DNA from: Pyronema omphalodes
Taxonomy: Eukaryota > Ascomycota > Pezizomycetes > Pezizales > Pyronemataceae
DNA: 64,000 nucleotides
NCBI GenBank assembly: GCA_024516155.1
Contig: JAJJXM010000026.1
Coordinates: forward strand, 558,001 to 622,000
Reading direction: 5' to 3'
Position numbers and translations under genes: made by a program. Within the stretch, counting starts at the first letter, position 1, and each line of letters begins with the position of its first letter. This document shows positions 41,112 through 56,580 of this stretch, piece after piece. Below the pieces are notes generated by a model. That model ran no database searches. It saw only the letters and a program-made list of their open reading frames with translations, and had not been told where the DNA came from.

Positions 41112-44100
41112 GCAGTGTTATTTTTAAATTATATAAATTATAAAAAAGGTAAATGCAACCGACTTTCGATTCATTGTCATCACAAGATAACCAAGGCATT
41201 TCTTATCAGGTCAGTGGAAAGTATATAGGGGACAAAAACGTTTTTTGCAAGAATTTTGTTACACGAAACAATTGAACACTGAGAAGTAATCTCGTCTTGG
41301 TAGTACAAGATATGCGGATCAATACACTCCAACTGTAGTTCTATGTTGTCCTCCCCGCTGTTGAGTTTGCCCATGCGCGGATTATCAGATTGTGTTATAC
41401 GGCAATTTCCGGAGATCATGTGCTGAATCATAATCAATAACCTTTGGTGAGTTAAACATATAATTCTTTGAAGTTTTGTACCTCGCTTGAGTTCGTCGAC
41501 GTACTTACTCTTCAGTGGCTGCCGCGGACGTCAACATGATCACACTGGCAATCGAGAGATGAATCTCTTCACTGATTTCATGATAAAGCATCTTAAGGCC
41601 TGATCAAATTATATTAATTATCTAATCACAGCGTTAAGACAAGATCTGCGAGTACATACCCGGATATTCTATTGGAGTGATACATCATGATCCTCGTCAT
41701 TCCTCATCCACAGACCCTGACAATGACCCCCACGAACCGTCTATCTAATCTTTAGCCTTCGTTAGATAAGGCTGGATCATTCTGCAATCCGAAATATGCC
41801 TCGTAGGGCCGTCAACTCTCTTCAAACGAACCGTCTCTACAGGGACATGAACGATCTGATAATCGGAGCACGCATGTCTAAACCTTAATTCCCCATTCGC
41901 TCCTTCCATTTTTCGTTTGTAAATCATTTCCGAGATTCCTTGCTTAAGTTTAGATTTATATAGCTAGAAAAAGCAAACACTGAGATTTCCTCTTGTCACC
42001 GCCGAAAAAACGGGATCGATCCGGGGTAGATTTTCCAAGATTTTCGACGATAAATCTGAACCATCAGCAGCTTATGGTTTATGCACATGAATGTTGGAAT
42101 TGAAAGCCTGGGCCTGAAGCTTTCCGGAACCTGCATTATGCACGTTTCTTTTTTTTATTTCTTTCTTTTTTTTCTCTCTCTCTCTTCACGGCGAAACCGA
42201 AATTATGGTGAAGCACGTGGGAGTGATGCGCTGTGATGAGATGCGACTACAGTGATGGCGATATTTGGACGTCATTACGCCTAACGAACGAAGCGATTAG
42301 ACGCATGCGCATCCCGCTGATAGCTTTCATGAGTTCTCGTAGATTTACCGGTTGTAGTCCGCCGAGAAATGCGCCGTCATCTTACGAGTTTCAGAGATGC
42401 AGTTCGTGAAGTTTTCTGAAGCAACATCAAGCGAACCGCGGGGCAACGTGGCACATCGTGGCGAAGATTTTTTTTTTCATCTGATTTTCGGCAGATTGCT
42501 AAGTGCTGCGTACAATTATACAGCCAACGGTCAACTTCAAACTCCCATTCCTCCGTTTGCATCAAACGAACTGGCATAATCCTACACCGACATGAAATCT
42601 CTTACAATTTACATACACTGCAGTAGCGGACAGGCTGGAGTTGATACAAAACGTGTATCATCACATATTCTCACAAGGTCCCCACGTGCCCATGATATCT
42701 TTAACTTACGGGCACTAGTAATTTTTCAGTTATGACATAGCCAATATCTTATTGGCTCAAAATCATCATCTGTATGTCGGGTCGCCAAGTAGCTTCCAAG
42801 CCCAAAAGCACAGTACACCACGTGCCCTGAGAACGTTGACTAGGTCACCTCTTTCATCACGCTTCACTTCTGCATCGGCATATTTCTACGACTAGTTTTA
42901 GGCTTTTCGGAGTCTCTTGTTCCGCCCCGCACTTCTTCGGCTTGCAATACGGCAGCCGTAAATGTGGGTTCTGAAGCGGGACAGACAAGCGGGATATGCA
43001 TAGGTTTGGTTCAAGCCCCGAACCGTAGACTTCTGGTACCGCACCCCACATCTTCTCCGAAGTTTCTGTTCTCGTTACTCCGCTTTTGTTCCGCACGCGG
43101 TATGTAGCTTCTTTTCCATTATCAGAGACTTGGCTTCAGTCATACTCCGCGTCTTGGTATTTTGAACCTCCAAATCTTGGGGCCTTGGTCTCGCAGTTTC
43201 TTGGATCAGAGTTAATTATCAGACCATCTCGGCATGGTCTCGGCGGAGCGGCTTGCAGTTTGAAGTTTCGGGTTCGATTATCACGATCGATGATCGGGGT
43301 CGGGACGGGATGGTTGACGCGGCAAACGGAAGATATCCGGGGAGTCCCTGTGCTATGGTGCACCGTATTGAACCTAGATATACCATTCTAGTGATATATG
43401 GTCATAGCGCAAGTTTTTTGAGATGGTTTTCTAGGTTCAGTAGACCTAAAGGTGACTTAAAGTTTCTTAAAACGGGTCGAGGTGTTAACAGTCCGTTTAA
43501 GAGCTGTTAAGCTTAAGCTTAGATGGGGTCCACGGAAATTCTTCGACTTGGCGAGGCACCATCAAGACCAGGGACATTCAATTAGCTAGTTCAAATAAGA
43601 CAGGGACTAGAATGTTTGGAAGGCTAAATAGCTAGGCTAAGAAGGCTGCTAAAGATAACTACAGAGGGAAACGTATTTAGTTTATCGGTGATGAGCGGTG
43701 TCCGGGTTAAGATGGTTAAAAACAAAATCACGGGTTTGAAGGTTCTTGGCTTTCGTAACGCTAGGGATCCCGAATTTCGTTGCGCTATGGCCGTCAGGAA
43801 CACGATGTCATGAAAGGATCGGGTGGGTACCAATTCATATCAGCATCGTCCCCACTTTTCAACGGCTTGTAAAATCACCTGCCCCAAACAAAATACATCC
43901 GTCGCAAGGTGTTCATCTATACTTCCAGGGTCGGATTGAATCCAGGGCCAGGGACTCGTAGGGTTCCACCCTGTACGATCATGGCACAAGAAATGAAGTA
44001 CATAGACATGCCCAGAATAAACCCTCCGAACAACCTTCTTGAGATGGTTGGTTTAGGACCTTGTTAAGCTATTTTGACAGCTCGTTTTCGTTGTGCAGCG

Positions 44101-47100
44101 TAGAGGCGTATCTAGAGTAACAAGTCTAGCATACTGGCTCCGGATCGGTCCGTTGTCTTCGATGTCGCCGAATGACAATTTATGATTAAACCTCAAAACA
44201 CGCTAGCCACCAACAACCAGTCAGGAACCGCGTTTCTGGCACGTCGAAATCTAGCGACATAAGAACTTCACACCGCAAACCTGATTGATGAACCATCGAG
44301 AAGCTACGGAAAGCTAAAGTTCCAATGGTTCGGAACCGTTTCATGATGGTGCTTCCGCTGTCCCTAAGTCGTCGGTAATAGTGCCGAGAAAGTCCGTGAA
44401 AGTCGCGAAATTCTGGCGAAAAGCCAACCAAAGGTCCACCAAAGCTTGCAACGCAAGGCCAATCCAGTTATGCATCTGGCGAGAATTTCGATTATTACCA
44501 GTACACGTGCTTTTGATGAGTAAATAAGAGCCAATGAGGAAATGAGTTGTTCATTGAAGACTACCAAATGACTACTCAGGGCCTAGGAATTTTCAAGACT
44601 ATGTACAAAGTTGCAACGGTTCAAAGCCTAACGGTTAGCCTGCAAAACTGCCACAGCTCGGCCACTCTCAAGGCTGATGACAATCACGATGTATTTCCAA
44701 TCTCTATGAGCCAAAGAGCCCGCAGAGGCAGCGGGTGTCCCTCAAAAACGGCGGGCGGTGACCACAAAATGGCAGAAGAAGAGCGGGAGGAAAGACCGAA
44801 CAACCCGTTGTCACCGCTTCTCCACCATCCTCATCAAATCTGCCTTGCAGTCTGAAAATACTATGAATGCGAATGTAACCCACGCTATGGCAGCACACGT
44901 GGTGAGATACTTTCTTCGTCGGCGACGATATTTTGGTATCACGGCGGTTGCAATTCCGTTCCGTAGCTTTCTTTCTTTCACGGTTGTTATTCCGTGGCTC
45001 ATCCCACATCATTTGATCTCGGAGATACCGCAAAGGAAACTCAATCACAATCTGTTTAGGTATCTACTCTAAATCCGCACTTGGATTATCCGTATATTTC
45101 TATGTATCGGAATCCGCTTAATTGCATCATCTTTCTTAATCATAATCTTCAAATTCCATACCTCCGCCGCCGCCGCCTGCACCGCCGCTTTCAATGTCCA
45201 CTTATCTCACCGGTGCACCGACCTACTGACAGGTCTGGAACGGTGGATTGTTGCTGAATGATGGAGAATATGAGACTTGGGTAGAATCAGGATTTACTCT
45301 AGAGTGAATCCAACAACCAACTTATAGATGGCAAACCTACACTCCCTAACGCCCCGATGCCCCAAATAGGCACGATGTTTCAGAGCTGTGAAGCTTTGTA
45401 CCGCAGCTTCGTAGGCTTTGTAAGGGTTCCCGAGGTTCCCAGTGCACTGCACTATTGGATTTTAATCTGTAAAATTCTCTATATTTCTATTTTACAAGCC
45501 TCTCCAAAGCCTCGGGCTATCTATAATCTATAAAAGGTAAAGATACAAAGCCGCAATGATGTGATTACTTCTGCCCGAATTTGAAAAGCCCCCCCAAAGG
45601 GCTATAGACTAAGGTGTATTACTGTACCGCAGGCTGAGACTCGCAAAGCAAGCCATTACCCGTCTAGTCATGCTGCAGGATTGAACGGACGCCCTTGTAA
45701 TGGATCAACGCCAAAAAAAAAGCCATAGATAACCATCTATGTACATATCATGTAGATATGTTAACAGAATGTAGATGTCACGAGACCCTCAAGATGAGGA
45801 TACTTATCGATATCAACGGGAATTTGGTAGTAGTTATTATGGACTGTGTATATAGTCATCAAACAAAGCATCAGCTCCTTCATGACATCCGTTTCTCGCC
45901 ATAATCAAGCAAGGGTGGCAACTTTAATGGGTGCAGCCGTAAGAAAGGGTATTTCGCTGCTCTAAATGACAAGCTACTTACACGGAGTACTGATTACTCC
46001 GCAACGCAATCACGGATAACTATCGATTAAAAGTGCATTTGTGCAACCCCGTAAAGTGCAAACCCAGTCAACTGTATCTACCAGTACCACTCATGGGCGT
46101 TGGAAACCTGGCTGAGTCAAGAGGCGGGTTGCCACAAGGAGGGTCTTCCACAGGGTCTTAAGAATGGATGGGTCTATAACGGGGTGGCCATCAGCGGAGT
46201 AATGTATGTATTGATTATCGTAATATAGTATACATATTGTGCGTCCTGGTTACGTTCGATGGTAAGATGGCAATTTATTCAAGCCCTCAATGCACGGGCC
46301 ATAAAATCCAAAGCCGGAAAGCCAGGAAATGCAATGCCGAACCGTTTGGATGCGAGGTGTTCACAGTGTCTAATAAGCTAACCGGCAGCAAACTGCTTTC
46401 GATCGTTGGAATCGATGGAATCGTACAGAACCCCATATTTTGGAGTTGACCAGTTGACCAGTGAGCCAATAGACCACCACTTGCCGTTGAATCCAGGAAC
46501 CGTTGGTGGCGATATGTACAGTCGCCTACTGAATCTCCGATGCTGCTGCAACTCTATCGATATGGGCCGTTGGTTCACGGAAGTAGAAGTGCCAGCTTGT
46601 CATGGCTCATGGTTCATGGCTCAGCTCAGACCGCCGTCGGACAAGTCCAGAACGCACTGATGATAGGGTATGTGGAGGAAGCATGCCGAACCGTACGCGC
46701 CGGCAGAATGATTAATTTCGGACCCGAGCGAGGTGTGAGTTCGGGAGTCGGATCCGGGGGTCTAATTGCGCCCGATGAGAATTTGGGCAACTCGCACGCG
46801 ACGCGACAGGATTCAAGAAACACGCCCAGAGATCCAAAATCATCATGCTGAGATGCGTCTCCAAAAGGAGATACAGTCGACTGTACTTTGACTTTTCGAA
46901 ACTTCAAAAAGAAGACGATAAGTGAAGGGAATGTATGAACTCAATTATGCCCTCCACCCCACAACCGAAGTATCAAAACGGTGAACTCTCAATAAAGAAA
47001 GTTCGAAATGGAGGGTTCTTCAAGTTCATTTGCAATTATATTATTCTGTGGTCCGTCTGACGCTCTGAACTTCGCTATGTGGAAAGCGAAATGAGCAACA

Positions 47101-50100
47101 CGGGTTGTAGACGAGCCGCCGCACGAATTGTGTAAGAGGGGTGCGGGGGAGAAGGGGATTATATAGTCGGGGAGCGTCGGCGAAAATTTTCAATTTTCGT
47201 TACCCGGAAAGTAACGCCTCAGTGATCACGTTACCGTGGCGAACCAGCAGCGGCGAATCTTGAGCAGCAATGGCAGTTTTCCACTTTGTTATCCAATCCA
47301 AACAATACACAGAATTCTTCTCGAAATTAATTATCCAGCTGGATAAAACAGAAACAGGAACAGAAACAGAAACCTAACAGCACAAAGATATTTTATATTT
47401 TCCTCGGTACATGGCCTCGGCCGCCGCTCAGACGCGACGCGAAGATCCACGCCGCACGCAGGTCCCCCACCTGAAACGGCAGCTCGAGTCCCCGGTACTC
47501 TAAAGCCCAACGAAGGTAGGCCGGCGAGGCCAAATGAAGCTCAGTTCAGATATCGGATCGAGCTTCCTGGTGAATTAACTACGTAGCTCTATCATCATTC
47601 ATGAGCTGGAAGGAACAGGAATAGAAAGAATGCTGAAACTGCCGCAAAGCCTACAACCATGATAGATACGCATTTGGAGCATTAGCATCACATCACATCA
47701 CATTCACCAATTCTCCTCGTCGAGCAATATCATCCGGTCTCTATCGTCATGGTTGGGTATCCTACGTATTCTGGAAGGCGATCGCGCGGGAATTTTGAGG
47801 AGCTTGTTCTTCGAAAAAGTCTGCGTGATTCTAGAGTTTCTAGCTTAACGTACTTCTGACGCAGGTACCGTTGGCTTTAGAAACTTTATCGCCTCACTTG
47901 ATCTGATCACAAATCAAAAATGGATCACAAAAAGCTTGCTGCTTGAAGCCTGCTGGATTTCTTACCGTACCTTACCGCACCTTACCGTTCCGCTTGAGCT
48001 TGAGCTTGAGCATGCTCTATGTACACACCGTTCCGCTTAAGCTCGACTATGTATACATAGACACAACCATATTCCGGAATTTGTCGCGCAAGACGGAATT
48101 GATCCGGCGAACTCCATTAAAGTACAGGTGCACCATTTTTTGCACAGCCCATAAGGAAGTCCGGCATCAAGCGTGCTGCCTAAACAGTGACGAAGAAAGC
48201 GTGTGCAGTATGTCATAGCTGTGATATGGTTGGTGCCCACAACTCACACGCCATCGTATCTATAGTAATCCGTGCGATGTATCGTCAGGTTGAACAGACT
48301 ATGGACTGTACAGACGGGTACCTGCAGGTTCCCTTTCCGTCGAATTGTTTAAGCTTCCGTAGAACATCATCGAATAATTTTTCGTCGAGCTTTGATTGGG
48401 TCTTGTCGCTTCTTCGGACTTCGTCATCCTGACTACTCTTGTTTAGATATTATTTCATCACAATACATCAAATTTTCCCACGGATACCCACAAAAGAGTT
48501 AGTTTGTCAAAATTTTACACTTCTCAAGTATTGTATTAAGTTTCGAGGTTTCAACTTTCGGTCGGGTGTACATACATAGGCATACACAACCTGTTTAATG
48601 CCGTTTTCTCACTTTCACTCCCCATAGGGATGACAGGAGGACAGCAAGGTTTTGTATACTTTTGTTCTATATCTAGACATAGATAAGCTGTACCGTACCT
48701 ACATACCCATATGTACTCGTCATCAGGTGACGAGGATAGATTTGGGTACATAAAAGATTCAAGTTCGGGTGTAAAGCAGACGTACAAGTCCCTTGAAATA
48801 TAAATAATTCGGGATGATGTAAAAGTGCAGCATGAAACCCAAATAACGAAGCCAATGTCGATCCTTAGGAAGAATCAAAAATATGATTCATAGAGAACTA
48901 TTATTTTCTTATTTTTCAATTGCAGCAATTCTTCAGAATCAAATTAGACAATATCTGAGGCCCTGAGACATAAATTGACGCAGCTTTGAGCTTCGGACTC
49001 CTCGTATACATCGCTTTGTTCTGAGCCGATGATGGGAGGGTTGAGCCCGTGTCTATGTTAATGAACCCTGATCCCAAGCTTTGGTTTACATATGGCGCAG
49101 CTCAATCATCATAATCCGGAGTAAGGCGAAGGCCGTATCGTCGTGTTCCTGACGATCATAATCGTTGGCATGCTTTTTTTTTCTTTTTTCCTCCATGCAT
49201 TTTTTACTTGTAGCCGCAATTTCTGCAACCGCTACGGATTCTGTGGAACCAAATCTAGATTAATATGTACAGTATATCCATCCAACGATTATAGTTGCAG
49301 AGTTACATACATATCCCCAGATGAAAAAAATATCGGATATAGGGTCCTATATGCAATAGTAATTAATTCTTTATATATGGGTTTATTTCTGTTTTTTTGG
49401 AACCAGCCAGGATTATGATGATGACGATGATGATGACATAACTCCCATATTTTTATAGCCGGTTTAGGAAATTGATAAATAATTCAACTAACTAATCTTT
49501 CTTTTTTTGAGGGTTTTAACACGTTTATATACATAGGTGTTATCAAAAACAACAGATATCCCAGTTGATGTTTGCCCAGTTACCAGCTACGGTGTCTATA
49601 GCCAGTTATACATTAACCACACCTATAAACATACTTTGTAAAGTTTGTTTTTAGCCGCGCGATAATAATATCGTCTTGTTATGCTGTATGCGCATAACCA
49701 CTCTGTCGTCCATCCATCCACCCATACCATGCCTTACTGAGAGTCCGCGACTACTTTGGGAGTATCTGGCGATCTTGATGGAAAAGTTTCGAACTTTTGC
49801 TGCAGGTACACGTTGCGATGAAAGACCAAAGGATTTGTAAGAGAAGATGAGAGGATGTATATATTACGCGATATGGGGAGGGGGGATAATAAAATCTATG
49901 CGTACTTTTTTTTATAGCATCTTTCGATTACTTATGGTTGCATAGCAAGCTTTGTATGCCGAGCTTCAAGTTCTATGTTTGTGATATCTACTTTTCAGTA
50001 AGGGTATTCATTGGTTGATAGAGTTTATGGATGCGTGATGCTTCCGCTGAGTTCCGTATGATGGAGAGATTGTTATGATTGGATGATGAGTTTCACAGAT

Positions 50101-53100
50101 GGTGTGTAACATATTTATAAAATAAGATGAGCGACTGAGTACAAGAACAACATCAGCCAGATAGACAGCCAGCCAGACGGAATTTAAAGGTTTTGTTTGC
50201 TATGTTTGTGATGATCTGCATTCTGATTCAAACTCCGACCTGGGTTCATTGGATGTTCGTTGAGCATCTGACTTCATCTGTCTTCATCGGACTTTGTCAA
50301 GCTTGATTGGAGGCTTAGATTGAATTTCGTCAAACATATCCTGTCATTCTTTTGCACGTCCCGATATATATCATGTTTATCATTTATCGCCATTAATGAA
50401 GCTACACAGCCCGACCTAACTGACTGACAACCATACTTTATCCCAGTCACTTCAGACAACTTCCATCGCGTTTACTTACGCCTCGGTGAATCATCTCGCG
50501 TGACTGTAAACACCGGCGATGGTGCGATCAACTGGAGATCTCCTTCCATGAGACGGACAGAAGGAAGATAGTGAAGTTTACATGCACCAGATGCCATGTG
50601 CGCATCAACTCACATTCTGATTCGATCTTTAGTTTCCGACCCCACCACGGAGGGAAAAATTCGGCGAAAGAAACAGTACTAACAAGCGCGCTCTTAAGAA
50701 ACCTGAACTTGAACTTTCGGAAGGTGCTCCATCATCGGGTTGACGAGGGTTGTTGAGTAGTCGAGCTAAAAAGCTTGTCCAAATGTCCCTGTATGTATCC
50801 TGAAAGTTCCACCGCTTAGCGGTAGGTTGGCCCTTGGAATTCTGGAGGATCCGGTGTGGTGGAGGGATCAGGATTGGATCATGAAAGGGTATGTAATGTG
50901 TATGGCACCATAGCAACTCTATGAGGCTTCTAGATCTTGCATGCTCACAAAACGTTTCGAGTTTCAGACTTGCAATGACCACATGATGATTTCCGAACTT
51001 CCCTTTTTTGTTCCCATGGGCCGTATTAATTTCTTTGGAATAAAAAAAAGTGGAGCTTTTTTGTAATATTTTTTTTATTGATCAATTATTTCCGTCTAAC
51101 ATCATCGTGCATCATTCACCACAGACCGGACTTGACGCTCAAATTGTGGGGTTTCTAGAGTTGTCTTTTCAATCTGTACCTGCAGACGATTCTCCATATC
51201 CGAGCAATCGGCAACGAGCGGAGTGATGAAGAGAGATGACCTACTCTACCCGTGCCGTAACTGTTTGCCGCAGCATATATACCCAAATTCTCAGACCCCA
51301 CACGTCGGTGTGTGTGGTGCCCAGATGGGGAATTGATTGACCTGGTTGGTATCTCAGTCGCAGTTACTTCGTTGTTTGTTGTAAATGGAGCCTGCCGAAG
51401 CTGTTGGAGCCTCGAAAAAGCAAGCAGTTTTCCACAAAAGACAAAGTAAATCCGAGAAAAAAACTATCTGCTGTAACATAACATAACGGTATTCTTTTGA
51501 TGTGCTGCTTGCGTTGTCTATTGGGGGCGGTATCGCGGGGATGTAATCCTATCCAACCGCTGGGTAAATTACAAGTGTTACCACTTTGCAGTTTGCATAG
51601 TTTTTGTAACGCTGATTGGCTGATGATGATTATCCCCATGTTTCTATTTTTTCTGGGCGAGTGGGGTTTGTGGATAGAAATCGCACCGATAGCAGAGATA
51701 ACGGCTTCGGGCTTCGGGCCTCGTTAAACAATGACATTTGTTCCAGTAGTTCGTCATCGCAGGAACGAGGCGCGCGGTCTACTTTTGGATTCCTGTTGCT
51801 ATTGCGCCCAGTTGAGGAACCGAGCGGCAGTTAGTATGCAACGGCAAAATATACATACACATATAACTTCGAATGCAGATGGTTGGTGATGGTCAAAGCG
51901 TCTGTCGCCGGCGGATTGAGTAGCTTCAGCCTGGCCGCGTGTGCGGGCAGGCTGAAGGTTGGCTTGGGTCACGGCTGCGGTAGACGGAGTGGGACACGGT
52001 GATGCACTCTGCTATTGTAGATTGGACCAGTGATGATGATTTGGTGACAACTTGCCGGCGGTGATGCTCTCTCTGTTGTTGTGGGTTGGGACCAGTGAGT
52101 GAGTGATGAGATTTGATGACAACTCACAGGCGGTGATGGATTCTGCTGTACGATCACCCACCCGCCCGCTGACAACCCCCCACCCCCCGCCTGCTGAAAT
52201 TACCCTCCGCCGGTGTTTCGGAGAAAAAACTCGGGGCTTCAGCTTCCTGCGGACAAACTCGAGGGCATCAGCTACCCGACCGACCGACCGATAGACCGAC
52301 CGACCCACTCTCGTCAGCTACCCGCCCGACCCACTCACCTTCGTTTCCCGATAGATCCTCTGATTCGCTCAGACCGCCGCGCATTGGCATCCAACCAAAA
52401 CGCCAAATGGGGTAGATGCAGCATCCTCATTCGTTTTCATCACGAAGAGAAAAAACAGAGCCTGAAGCTAACCACACCAACCAACCACTATGTACCCTCC
52501 GGCAAATGAGGGAGAGTTCCGCTGACGAAGAGTTCACATGCGCAGACTAGCGATAAGGTCCAGCCGACGAACGAGATGACAGAGAATGGAAAACAGACGA
52601 GTCCTGGATGGGAAAACACCCAGAAACCAGACCCTTCCGGGTAAAAAAACATAAGGACACACCAACCAACTTCTCACCAAAATTCTAAACCCAAACCCCA
52701 CGAAGCGGTGTGTTAGTCAAATCCAAATCGGAAAAAAGTCAGATGGCAAGGATGGACAGGTCCATGTTAGTAAACCCTGCAGTGCAATAATAAAGCGTCT
52801 TTTTTTGTACGGTGGTGGTTGGAAGGTGAAAGGAAGGTTATGGCAAGAGGCTACTGGGGTGGGGTGGTGTACGAATGGTTTACTCTAGCTGATTCGTTCG
52901 TGAGGTCTTCTAGAGAAACATCCATCAACGAGACACAATTAATCTTTGTAAACTTCGTCATTCATCGGATTATATCCATTTGGCCACTCGCCCTACCCAC
53001 CAATCATCCTCCAAACATAAACGGCGGCAAAGGGCATCAGCGAAAGGCAGCGAGTCGCATGATGTAAACCGTTGTCTCTGCCTCTGCCTCTGCCACTGCC

Positions 53101-54959
53101 TCATCTATCCTCAATCTTACAACTTCATCATCGACATCCTCTTTCGGGGTGGCGAAGCCCGGGATTATGATGATGAAGGATCGATATGCCGTTCCACCCA
53201 CCGTACACAGTTTGATAATTCCGGGGACATCGTGGTAGTAGCAGCAGTAGCAGGGCATAACTCAAGATCCCACCCAGGCTCTCGCGAGTGCAAAAAGACC
53301 CCGCAGCTGCTGGCAAATGAAAATCCGAGGTCAGCGGGAGGGCAGATACGGCGTGATGGAATCTCGCCGCTGGATGGTCACTAGGGTGACCGTTCAGCTT
53401 CATACATACCGAATGATAGCATAGGCGGGTGAGGTCCTAGGCGGGTATGATCACCCTAGCTCTCGGGCTTCATTCTACTACTACCCCGCCGGGTGTCTAT
53501 CGCAGGAAAGAGACAAGGACCATCACGAAGCGTAATTCCATCAGTTATGTGCCATACAAGCAAAGCATAGCGTCCTCCAAACTTACAAGCATCCTCCCCA
53601 AGCGTCTCCAAGCGTCCCAATAGCTAATCGCCCCAAAACCACCCCAAAAACCCTCCAACATCCATCATCCCCAAGCCTGGCTGCCCTGGTCACTCCACTC
53701 TTGGGTCCAACGCCCGATTAGATCCGTGTTATTGGATGGCCCCACTTTAGCGTGCGAATGGGATCCGTCGAATAAGTTCTAAGTTCGGCAACACTTCAGG
53801 TAGAGAGGACTCTAACAACTCGGCCTAACTAAAGAGCTCTGTTGTATGAGCTCTGGCTGTTCTGGTTGCTCTGGCTGCTCTGCTCTCACTGGCGAGTAGA
53901 GAAAGAGAGTGTACCATACTGTAGTACTGTAGTAGTATCAATTATGCCATAGTGTCGGCGGGCTGCGGGAAAATATGGGCATGTCCTCCCATTTGTGCTT
54001 ACTTGACCTGACTGACGACACCGTCGTGATGCCCTTCAGCAGGCGTAGGACTCGATGGACGGCGGCTGTACCGACTCGGCTGTCCATTGGATCCTGCTTC
54101 TCATCCTCTAGCCAATTTGGTGTCTGAGTTCTGTACAAAGAGGTCATTTTTTCCTCAGTTGGGGTGACCGGGACCGGCAATTGGCTGGATATGGAAAATG
54201 CACAGCACGAGCGCACACCACACATCTCTAACACACCGCCCGCTCATGGTACTGCAGAAGCTGTGCCCTGTCGTCTTTTGCAGTTCGGTTCACAAGTATC
54301 ATAATAATCTCCCCAAACTAATCGATGCACACCACCCTCCACAAAAAATAATAATAATAATACTTGGGCGGCTTTCTTGTGTGCCGTACCCTTCCCATCC
54401 TGCTTCTTCTTCTTTACCCTCGACTTCGCCGCCGCGTTCAGACCTCCTCCGTCGTCGTGGTTTTCTTGACCGTCATTCCCTAGCTACTAACCCTCTTTTC
54501 ATTCCTTTGGATCCCTCTTTTCGTACATGTGGTGCTAGCGGTCTTCCGACTTCTTCATACCTTACCTTCCTTTTGGTTTTTGTTTGATTTCCAGATTCAT
54601 TACACGGCTTCTCAACACCATCACTGTCAGTCGACACCTGGACATTTTTACCCAACCTTCTGGATACACCCACTGGAGCTTCAGCAGTTCCTTGAATTCT
54701 CTCTTTACACAGGGTTCCCATCACAGTCACTCGACTTCAGCGCCGACGTTCACGAACGAATCGAAATCACACTTTTGTCAAAGACCAGCAACACTTCGTG
54801 CACAATACACTCATTAAAATCGATCCTTCGGACTATTCGAAAAGACGATAAGCTAGAAAGATTATTATAGCAACCTATTAGTACCGTGCGACAAATATTC
54901 GTCGTCAAATACTTACTTTAATCGAGAAACCTACTACTACATACAACCTAATATTCACA
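41112..54959. other. Gene-poor stretch, 13.8 kb
   Basis: No reading frame on either strand has a recognised domain, biased codon use or a workable splice model. Local features: poly-T/CT tract near 42145-42185, imperfect direct repeats at 51998-52149, GAGCTT triplet at 47996-48010, and CT/ATGATG simple repeats. Base composition does not look extremely AT-rich, so I cannot call it RIP-degraded by eye. The last 700 bp before 54960 (from about 54250) are C/T-rich and probably the promoter and long leader of the next gene. Confidence 0.5.
51998..52149. repeat. Imperfect direct repeat, two and a quarter units of 62-72 bp
   Basis: Units begin GGTGATG at 51998, 52060 and 52132 and share the blocks CTCTG-T-TTGT, GGACCAGTGA and TGACAACT(T/C). 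The second unit has a GTGAGTGAGTGATGAG expansion. Confidence 0.6.

Positions 54960-56580
<1,621 letters not shown>

Noticed and set aside
43253..43320. GGTTCGATT motif suggestive of a tRNA T-arm or Pol III B box
   Set aside because: No matching D-arm, anticodon stem or acceptor stem can be folded around it. I found no tRNA in the window.
1796..44255. A 15-base match (TCGAAATCTAGCGAC) at about 1796 and 44241
   Set aside because: A match of this length is expected about once or twice by chance in a 64-kb self-comparison, and the flanks do not align.
54529..54870. 113-codon frame upstream of the msn2-type gene
   Set aside because: Lies in the pyrimidine-rich leader and promoter region. It has no motif and overlaps other frames equally open.
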